The notes under the pieces were generated by a model. The model was not told where the DNA came from. It searched no databases and was given only the letters and a program-made list of their open reading frames with translations. The position numbers and the translations under genes were made by a program. This document shows positions 57,432-64,000 of a stretch of 64,000 bases of DNA, piece after piece (position 1 is the stretch's first letter; each line of letters starts with the position of its first letter). This DNA comes from Diploptera punctata (taxonomy: Eukaryota; Arthropoda; Insecta; Blattodea; Blaberidae): assembly GCA_030220185.1 (NCBI GenBank), contig JASPKZ010009669.1:1-64000 (forward strand), read 5' to 3'.

Positions 57432-57693
57432 AAAAAGGGCGTTCCACATTATGCAAAGTTAGAAATGATTAAATAATAAAAAGTCAAAGGTATCTGAAAG
57501 GAAAGATTCCAGATAAATCGAATGTCTTGAGAATCCTTTATTGAATGAATACTGACTCCTGCACATGTAAATAATATTGCCTTGAATAAAGCATGAATTA
57601 ATAAGTGAAAAAAATCCAATCCAGCAAATCCTAAAGATAGAATACTAATCATTAAACCCAACTGTCTTAAGGTGGAAAGAGAAATAATTTTCT
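57432..57693 (-). pseudogene. nad5: Nuclear copy of mitochondrial ND5 fragment
   Basis: Minus: KKIISLSTLRQLGLMISILS, FHLLIHALFKAILFTCAGVS, DSQDIRFIWNLSFQIPLT, ending ISNFA-stop-CGTPF. This is the conserved core of NADH dehydrogenase subunit 5 (transmembrane proton-translocating helices). It is about 85 codons only, flanked by nuclear repeats, and carries a stop, so it is a nuclear mitochondrial insertion. A shorter second copy (IALSTLRQLG) lies at about 58620-58650. Confidence 0.85.
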
Positions 57694-57810
57694 TTTCAAT
57701 AATTTCACTTCACTCCACTCTTATTCATGCAGGAAGTCTATCTGCTTTGATTAATGTATTTTATGTCTTTCGGGCTAAAAGGCCGTGGTTTGGTTTTATT
57801 ATCACTCAAT

Positions 57811-57846
57811 GTTTCGTCTACTACTGCAGTAGACATCCTCAGGAGA
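57811..57846 (-). ncRNA. Hammerhead ribozyme motif, left arm
   Basis: Minus strand: CTGAGGA (57842-57836), extra T, stem II GTCTAC/GTAGAC, GAAAC. Core and stem II are intact, matching the right arm. Confidence 0.6.
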
Positions 57847-57946
57847 TTCTGCGTGCTCTTTGACCTCCTAACTCTTCAAATTTTGGCTGCACAGCCAGTC
57901 TGCAGCCGACATTTGAAGAGTTAGGAGGTCAAAGAGCACGCAGAAT

Positions 57947-57988
57947 CTCCTGAGGATGTCTACCGCAGTAGTAGACGAAACGTTGAGT
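57947..57988 (+). ncRNA. Hammerhead ribozyme motif, right arm
   Basis: CTGAGGA 57950-57956; extra T; stem II GTCTAC 57958-57963 with GTAGAC 57971-57976; GAA 57977-57979; ACGT stem III 57980-57983; H17 T57984; stem I CTC 57947-57949 with GAG 57985-57987. The very short stem III implies dimeric action. Confidence 0.65.
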
Positions 57989-58084
57989 GATAATAAAACC
58001 AAACCACGGACATTTAGCTCGAAAGACATAAAATACATTAATCAAAACACCTGCCATGAAAGTCTATAATTTTATATCTATCTG

Positions 58085-58580
58085 TTAAATTAATATTAAG
58101 AAGCTAAAGCTGTTACTATGATTGAAATAAGTATATTAAAGTACACAACTAAATTATTGTAATCAAATGATGCTCATGGGCATCAGCATGGAAAGATGAA
58201 GGTTCGGGGTTCGATTCCCGGTTCAGGCATAAATTTTTCTCTTTACCATTTGATTACAATAATTTAGTTGTGTACTTTAATATGCTTATTTCAATCATAG
58301 TAACAGCTTTAGCTTCTTAATATTAATTTAATAAATAATGCTATAGCTATGTGGAGTCCCTTCATGTCTTCTTCAGGTAGAAGCCATTCATTGTGTATTT
58401 GTGAATGATGATTCATAGCATTTGAATGTGGGACCAAGACAGTAAGGTAAAGGAAGGATTTATGCTTGGATGGGAAGGAAGCCTGGATTAGCTCAATGGT
58501 TAAGAGCATCAGCACAGAAAGCTGAAGGTTCGGGGTTCGATTTCTGGTTCAGGCATAAATTTTTCTCTTTACCATTTGAT
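58085..58580. mobile_element. tRNA-like foldback, 13-bp TSD
   Basis: Flanked by TTATATCTATCTG at 58072-58084 and 58581-58593. The same unit as at 43135 and 47193, with a partial inverted unit on the left and about 1.3 plus-strand units. A deletion removes the D-arm of the first tRNA-like head. Confidence 0.8.
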
Positions 58581-58609
58581 TTATATCTATCTGCTTTGTA
58601 CAGTGGGTT

Positions 58610-58735
58610 GATGTTGCTGAATTCCCCAACTGTCTTAAGGTGGAAAGAGCAATATTATAAAAAAAAAATTCACTCCACTCTTATCCATGCAGGAAGTGTA
58701 TCTGCTTCGTACAGTGGGTCGATGTTGCTGGATTC
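58610..58735 (-). repeat. Duplicate of the NUMT border segment
   Basis: AACTGTCTTAAGGTGGAAAG followed by TTCACTCCACTCTTATCCATGCAGG repeats 57660-57745. Two adjacent copies of CTGCTTYGTACAGTGGGTYG (58590 and 58705) indicate a local tandem duplication later split by insertions. Confidence 0.6.
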
Positions 58736-58856
58736 TGGCTTTGATTTTTGTGCCTTGCAGTTAAAAATGGTAGATTTTGGAAATGCACTTAGTACATCGA
58801 AATGCTTCTCTGGAAGAAATTTGAAGGTAGTTTTTGGTAAGCGATGGTTGACAATC

Positions 58857-59130
58857 ACCTATATAGGTTTTCTCTCCTCTTCTGTTTTCATTACTTGTCC
58901 AAACCACTTCGCTTGTTTCCTTTTTAATTTGTCTTTAGTTGATATACAAACAGTATTAATCCCTCACTGCTCCTTTCATTCCTTATTTCTGCTCATTCGT
59001 ATCTTCCCTATTATACGTCTGTGACATTTCATTTCCACAGCAGTTATGATCCATATTTATTGATTTCTCACTGGCCAGCTTCCTCCTCCATAACATAATG
59101 TTGATTCAATTACTGTTTTATACAAAATTT
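58857..59130 (-). mobile_element. LINE tail
   Basis: Minus: TVIESTLCYGGGSWPV, ITAVEMKCHRRIIGKIRMSR, AKWFGQVMKTEEERKPI. Stops interrupt it. Confidence 0.65.
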
Positions 59131-59334
59131 AAAATAAGATTCTTTTTACTTCACCTCATATCCTGTCTTCTAATTATTCATTTCTATTATTTTTTTTATT
59201 TTTAGAATTTTGCTCATCATTGAGGGTTTTCTCCAACCAATCTTAGTAATTAACATGAATTAAAAAAACATAATAAATATAAATGACTACGGATTTATAG
59301 ACTATCAGTTTGCAACAAACATTCACAAATTTCC

Positions 59335-59800
59335 CTTAATTAAAGTTCTCCATCGTTCTCTGTCCTCTGTGTCTTCATCCGTTACACCAAATTTCCACAT
59401 TGAATTTTGAATGTTGTTTTTCCAGGTTGTTCATGGTCTTCCTTTTCTGTTCCTTCTTTCAGTTTTCCATGCATAGATGGCCTTTGGTACTCTTCCATCC
59501 TGCATTCTTCTTACGTGTCCATACCATTTTAACCTTCTGTGTTCAATCTCATCCATTATATTTCTTTCTGCATTCATCCATTTTCTAATTTCTGTATTTC
59601 TAATTTTTTCCAGTCTAGATTTTCTGGCAGCTCCATTTCAACTGAAGTTATTCTGTTGGCATGTTGTTGTGTCATTGTCCAGACTTCCGATCCATATAAC
59701 ATTATACTTTCTAGGATGAATTTATAAATTAGTTGTTTTGTTCTGTTAATTATGTTTTTACTCCATAGTATAGAGTTTAACATTCCTATTCTACTCTATT
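59335..59800 (-). mobile_element. LINE copy in intron 5
   Basis: Minus: MLNSILWSKNIINRTKQLIY, SIMLYGSEVWTMTQQHANRI, then LKWYGHVRRMQDGRVPKAI and RKGRPWTTWKNNIQN. Confidence 0.75.
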
Positions 59801-60095
59801 ATTTTGAAAAGAAAAATTAATGCCTGAATCGGGATTTGAACCCAAAACCTCTAGCTCTGTAAGCTAGTGTGCAAACCAATTCATCATTTTAGGCTCCTGA
59901 TGCAAACATTAATTTTTCTTCCTCATATACGATTTATTATTCTCTTTATTGTCAGAAGCAGATGGCTGTCGCTACCAGAGCTATCTGACAGCTTCTGATT
60001 CAAGAACACATTTTTAATGGTTAGCACACTGGTACAGAGCTATAGGTTTTGGGTTCAAATCCTGATTCAGGGGTTAATTTTTCTTTCCAAATTTA
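59800..60095. mobile_element. Third diverged tRNA-like foldback
   Basis: The left side has GAAAAGAAAAATTAATGCCTG then a minus-strand tRNA-like box (GGGATTTGAACCC). The centre hairpin is CAGAAGC...GCTTCTG. The right side has GGTTAGCACACTGGTACAGA and GGGTTCAAATCC then TTAATTTTTCTTTCC. Same plan as the other tRNA-like foldbacks. Confidence 0.6.
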
Positions 60096-60230
60096 ATAAT
60101 TGTCCTTCATTGTGAATGTTAAAATTTAAATTAATACATCAACGTATACATTTATATTTTAGAATTCTGCAGGAAGCTTGTTTTCCTGTATCCATAATCT
60201 GCTTTTCACTTACATGAGCGTTGTTTGTAG

Positions 60231-60357
60231 GCACGTCGTAAAGCTCCAATACAACCTGCAAAACCTCGGGTGTTGATATATTCTAGAGATATTGGAGAAA
60301 GAACTGAAGAAGAGAAGGAAACAGACTGGAAAATGATCACAGCAGCCAAAGTGGGAG
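60231..60357 (+). CDS. IVNS1ABP: Exon 6, linker before kelch domain
   Basis: Acceptor TTGTTTGTAG, donor GTGAGC; 127 bases, leaving phase 1. Reads ARRKAPIQPAKPRVLIYSRD, then ERTEEEKETDWKMITAAKVG. The basic and acidic low-complexity run followed by WKMI corresponds to the inter-domain linker of NS1A-binding-protein-like proteins. A LINE tail starts about 55 bases downstream, within the intron. Confidence 0.85.
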
Positions 60358-60800
60358 GTGAGCAAAATAATGTCCAATTATGCAATATCAATTTAATCAA
60401 AATCACGGTGACTATGATGGAAATGTACAGCTAATGACAAATGAGGGAAATTTTGAAGAAGTGGCTGATTTCAGATATCTAGGAAAAATAGATTCAAACA
60501 GAAATGAGATGCACAAATAAAATTAGACATAGGTTCAATTCTAGAAATGCGTGCTATTATGCATTACTGGGACTCTTATCGTCCCAACTTCTCTCAAAAA
60601 AATGTAAACTGAAAATGTATAAAACTGTTATTCTTCTAGTTATATTATATGGATGTGAAACATGGACTGTTACTTTAAGGTAGAAAAGAAGATTACAAGT
60701 TTTTGAGAATAAAGTTCTTAGAAAGATTTTTGGACCAAAGAGAGTTGAACAGACAGGTGAATGGAGAAAACTACATGGTCTATATAGGAAGGCAGAAATA

Positions 60801-61104
60801 ATATATATATATATTTTTGTCTAATGCCACCAGGTTCTTTTATGACATTTCTAGTTTTGTCCCCTGGCATTGGCAGAGTTGTAATCAGTTTCTTAGGTTG
60901 GGGCACCTGGAAGGCTGAGTTAGGTTACCCTGATTATATGATGGGTGATAAATGATCATGAAGTGCCAGAAGTTCTTAACCTAAATTCCAGACCATGGGC
61001 AACCACAGGAATAATTCCCTTTAAGGAAACATTTCTATGGTTTGACTGGGAATTGAACCTGGGACCTCGTGAACAGTAGTCAGAAATGCTGACCACTAGC
61101 CCAT
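60801..61104 (-). mobile_element. SINE-like insertion in LINE
   Basis: GGGAATTGAACCTGGGACC and CTGACCACTAGCCCATGAG (inverted B and A box-like). CAACCACAGGAATAATTCCC is shared with 24985. Confidence 0.5.
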
Positions 61105-61187
61105 GAGGCTGGTTAAAGAACACTTAAGTCTCGTAGACTGTGATGTTCAGGACATGTGGCATGAGTGGGGAATGAAAGTGGGGCATG

Positions 61188-61845
61188 GAAAAGAATCAAA
61201 TGAATCGTGATTTCTTCTTACCTCATATGTTTTTTTAAACACAGCACTGCAGTATCGACGACCATCATCAGCTGTTTTCACGACTCAATTTTTTCTTTGC
61301 CAGTAATTATCCAAACTGCCATCTGGTGTTCTTTTGAAGGAGTCATTTTCTAAACTGCCATCTGTTGTATTTTTGAAGAACTTTGTAATCAAGCTTGGTT
61401 TGTCCAGAATCTCGAAGTTCATGGTTCCAATATGCTTTTTTTGAATATATATCTTTTCCCAAACTGTTAAATCCAAAGGTTTAGATAAATGATTTAACAG
61501 TTTGGGAAAAGATATATATTCAAAAAAACCATACTAGAACCATGAATTTGAGATTCCGGATGAACCAAGCTTGATTACAAAGTTCTTCAAAAAATACAAC
61601 AGATGGCAGTTAAGAAAATGACTCCTTCAAAAGAACACCAGATGGCAGTTTGGATAATTACCGGCAAAAGAAAAAATTGACAGTCGTGAAAACAGCTGAC
61701 GATGGTCGCTGATACTGCGGTACTGTGTTTAAAAAACATAGAAGTATGAGGTAAGAAGAATTCACGATTCATTTGATTCTTATCAATAAAACCTCATAAT
61801 ATTAAAAATTCCCAAATTTATTATATTAAAGAAAAGGGGGGGGGT
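61188..61845. mobile_element. Large foldback splitting a LINE tail, decayed hammerhead scaffold
   Basis: The arms run from GAATCAAATGAATCGTGATT to the complement at about 61760-61780, followed by AAAACCTCATAATATT. Scaffold copies are CTGATGA T GGTCGTC GATAC (minus arm) and CTGACGA T GGTCGCT GATAC (plus arm), so GAAAC has become GATAC and stem II is shortened. It interrupts a family-1 LINE between GGCATGGAAA and its continuation. Confidence 0.65.
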
Positions 61846-62140
61846 ATGGAAACTCATTGTAGAAATCCAGAGGGTAAGTGCTCAATTGGCAGGCTATGAA
61901 TGAGGTGGGAGAATAACATTAACCATGATTTGAGGAAGTAGATTATACTGGGGATGATTGGAAAACATTAGCTCAGATAGGGGTGTGTTGGAGAGCTTAT
62001 GTGTGTTTATAGCCATGAACCTACGGTTACGATAGTGTCCATGGTTTAGTATCGGATAGATATTTCAAATTTTGAGAAATGTAGAAATGTGCTATGTATT
62101 CAGTCTGATGGTGAAAATGATTGTTGTGTGTAATTTACAG

Positions 62141-62362
62141 AACACACATTCCTGGCATTGGTGACTATAAATGGAAATATTGCAACGATGTCTGTCATGT
62201 TGCGTCTTAATCAGCCATCAAGTCCATCTCCCATCGCAACACCAGAAACAAGCCGACCAGCAAGCGAGGAGAAGCCAGACCTATACTGTGTGATGGCCAA
62301 CATGAATTCCGTCAAATGTGCTGCTGGCTGTGCAAACCTCAACAATTCCCTCCTTGTCTGTG
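62141..62362 (+). CDS. IVNS1ABP: Exon 7, linker and first kelch strand
   Basis: Acceptor GTAATTTACAG, donor GTGAGT. Its first two bases complete a glutamate codon from exon 6. Reads EHTFLALVTINGNIATMSVM, then a Ser/Pro-rich stretch (NQPSSPSPIATPETSRPASE, a phosphorylation-type linker) and MNSVKCAAGCANLNNSLLVC, the opening of kelch repeat 1. It leaves in phase 1 towards an exon not in this window; 62363-64000 is intron. Confidence 0.88.
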
Positions 62363-63404
62363 GTGAGTATTACATTCATAAAGTCAAAACATCAATCAGA
62401 TATTTTTTTATGCCTCACTTCATAAAATAAGTTCTTTTCATCTGAACATGTTTCCCAAAACCATCATCTCCATTGTAAAGTGATGTCCTGGGTTCTTGTC
62501 GTAGCACAAGAATCGAGAGATGCTTGGTTCACTCAATAGCTAGTGACGCGATTGGTATTTCTATGCTGGGATAGAGTTCGGCCGTCCAAGCTCTTTAAAC
62601 GGGCCCGATGTGTGGACTGTATACCAAAAGCTCTCAGAAGAGTATATACAAAACTAATTTATTTAGACACTAAAATTCTGTGAGGATACAACAGGTGGTA
62701 ACTTACGTTAGCAACGAGGCACTCTGCACGATGAAGTCACAAATCACATTATTTGGTATTGGATGCGAATTAAACAACACTTTTCACAATACCTATACTT
62801 AAGTCCTAATCGTGGACTGAATGATTTTCTTAGATCCTACAATTATATCGAGAAATGCCGTATCACTTCCCGGACACTGGTAGTGCGACCACTTCGACCG
62901 TTGATGAAACCAAGAGTGTGTGTTCGTGTTGCAACTTCTTCCTGCAGAGCGCCAACAACTTAACAAAACAAAAATATCACTGAAGTGAAAACTTAACAAA
63001 CTAAAATATCTCTAATACATAAACTTGAGAGACTGAAATAGTCTCCATCCATTTTCAACTAAATTCTGACTGGCTGAATTGAGCTGTCAACAGCAACTGT
63101 TTTTTTGTATCTCTGGTGGAGAGTAAATGGATTTTGAGATCAAATGCAGATGTTTGCAATTTAATGCAGGAATCTGGCAGACAATTTAGCAATTAGAAAT
63201 TGTACACCACCACCTTTTCTGGCTCCAAAATTGAAAATTTTACAATTAAATTAATTTAACAATAAAAATTTTCAACCTCGTCAGATACCAACTTAAAATG
63301 TAAGTAAATAAATCCAGGTATAGAGTAGGCCATGCTATAATGGCCTTATTTCACCCCCTAAGAAACCTAAGCTAATACAACTACCAAATAAGAATTAAAT
63401 TAAT
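62363..63404 (+). other. Intron 7 sequence
   Basis: After the exon 7 donor there is no further kelch-coding exon that I could recognise before 64000. 62460-62990 shows no repeat relation or ORF that I trust. Confidence 0.5.
63150..63345 (-). mobile_element. SINE family F body
   Basis: AATTTAATGCAGGAATCTGG and GTACACCACCACCTTTTCTG correspond to 40800-40870 reversed. Confidence 0.5.
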
Positions 63405-63745
63405 CGTGATTTCTTCTTACCTCATACTTCTATGTTTTAAAAAAACACAGCACTGCAGTATCAGTGACCATTGTCACCATCATAAGCTATTTTCACGACT
63501 GTCAATTTTTTTCTTTTGCCGGTAATTATCCAAATTGCCATCTGGTGTTCTTTTGAAGGAATTATTTTCTAAATTGCCATCTGGTGTTCTTTTGAGTGAA
63601 TCATTTTCTAAACTGCCATCTGTTGTATTTTTTAAAAACTTTGTAATCAAGCTCGGTTCGTCTGGAGATGAATCCTATTAGGTGAGTTGTTTAAACAAAA
63701 TGTTCTCCGATGAATTTTAATAAAAACCTCATAGTGTTATTTCTA
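63405..63745. mobile_element. Chimeric foldback: left arm of 61 kb type, right arm of 55 kb type
   Basis: 63400-63660 matches the left arm of the 61188 element. At about 63666 it switches to AGATGAATCCTATTAGG, the right arm of the 54934 element, ending AAAACCTCATAGTGTTATTTC. Its scaffold (minus, 63510-63450) is CTTATGA T GGTGAC AATG GTCACT GATAC, where stem II keeps six pairs. Confidence 0.6.
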
Positions 63746-63749
63746 TTAT

Positions 63750-64000
63750 TGATTTAACATTTTTCACTGAAAGATAAATTATATTTGAAGAGAAAAATTT
63801 TTGCCTAGACCGAGACTCGAACCCGGGACCCTTGGCTTTCTGGGCCAAGTGCTCTACCAACTGAGCTACCGAGGCGAGTTACGATTTAGATGCAAATTTT
63901 TCTCTTATATACATTGTAATTCCCTATCGCCAAATGCTTTTGAAACCTTTGCTTCTATCTTTGCAAATGGCGGCTTCTTAGTTAAGAAGACATTTATTGG
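63750..64000 (-). mobile_element. tRNA-Ala-like repeat, running off the window edge
   Basis: GAAGAGAAAAATTTTTGCCT then a minus-strand head (CTCGAACCCGGGACC, CTACCAACTGAGCTACCG), then the arm also seen at 51890-52010. The second arm presumably lies past 64000. Confidence 0.7.

Larger units (their letters stand above)
57747..58045. mobile_element. Foldback element with two hammerhead motifs
   Basis: A long inverted repeat, TTGATTAATGTATTTTATGT at the left mirrored at the right end. It carries GGCCGTGG and GTTTCGTC boxes also seen in the foldbacks at 56494 and 51337. It lies in intron 5 between a mitochondrial-like fragment and a tRNA-like repeat. Confidence 0.75.
60415..62050 (+). mobile_element. 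LINE family 1 copy split by two later insertions
   Basis: The segments 60415-60800, 61105-61187 and 61846-62050 join in LINE order (AATGAGATGCACAAA, GGATGTGAAACATGGACTG, CGTAGACTGTGATG, then GAGGTGGGAGAATAACATTA). The gaps are filled by a SINE-like element (60801-61104, minus) and a foldback (61188-61845). It lies in intron 6. Confidence 0.75.
40202..62362 (+). other. IVNS1ABP: BTB-BACK-kelch gene, IVNS1ABP-like, 3' end outside window
   Basis: Seven coding exons (40202/40244-40381, 42732-42919, 49809-50006, 54513-54695, 56352-56483, 60231-60357, 62141-62362) join with GT donors, AG acceptors and matching phases (0, 2, 0, 0, 0, 1, 1). The product has a BTB domain (FCDVILH, HAHRAVLASASPHLFELF, YAYTA), a BACK domain (LKMDRV, VDAYI, VLDWVRRQ), a charged linker and the first kelch strand (CAAGCANLNNSLLVCG). 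This order, and the WKMI motif before a kelch-like domain, fit the NS1A-binding-protein group of BTB-kelch proteins. That group acts in Cullin-3 ubiquitin ligase, actin and mRNA-processing contexts in animals; the activity here is inferred from family. Kelch exons 2-6 must lie right of 64000. Introns are filled with repeats. The promoter and any 5' UTR exon were not found. Confidence 0.85.

Noticed and set aside
57139..57456. 105-codon minus ORF next to ND5 fragment
   Set aside because: It overlaps a dispersed repeat (57228-57345) and a SINE; continuity with ND5 is only partial.

Overview
The window is animal nuclear DNA, AT-rich and dominated by transposable elements. I read it as an insect, perhaps a cockroach- or termite-like genome. 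This rests on the overall style of the LINE tails and the BTB-kelch gene; the order and species are inference only. Operons, ribosome binding sites and prokaryotic gene density are absent.

Layout. Positions 1-40000 contain no host gene that I can support. They are a patchwork of 5'-truncated non-LTR retrotransposon tails from more than ten families, several tRNA-derived SINE families, TIR-bounded DNA-transposon remnants (about 1-1020, 12240-13308, 16407-18085, 22379-22889, 32790-33355), a Penelope-like element (PLE) tail at 38760-39110, a large foldback (13462-13965) and microsatellites.

Positions about 40202-62362 hold one multi-exon plus-strand gene. Seven coding exons with canonical GT/AG borders and compatible phases encode a BTB domain, a BACK domain, a linker and the start of the first kelch repeat. 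It resembles the NS1A-binding-protein (IVNS1ABP) type of BTB-kelch protein. The remaining kelch exons lie beyond the right edge. Exon 3 carries a one-base frameshift that is either an assembly error or a real lesion. The introns (1.7 to 6.9 kb) are packed with foldback elements, SINEs and LINE tails, often nested two or three deep. Other passengers are a piggyBac-like N-terminal fragment and a nuclear copy of part of mitochondrial ND5.

Main discovery candidate. A recurrent hammerhead-ribozyme core (CTGANGA, one extra base, stem II, GAAA, a very short stem III, then a cleavable A/C/T) occurs next to the PLE coding tail at 39026-39067. It occurs again in the arms of at least five unrelated-looking foldback elements in the gene's introns, with decayed copies in several more. 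Stem II differs in sequence from element to element but remains paired, which is what a conserved RNA structure predicts. Where ends can be read, these foldbacks and a second class carrying tRNA-like heads are flanked by 12-15 bp target-site duplications. I infer a set of non-autonomous, ribozyme-bearing PLE/retrozyme-like elements sharing one integration machinery. One of them duplicated a splice donor of the host gene when it inserted.
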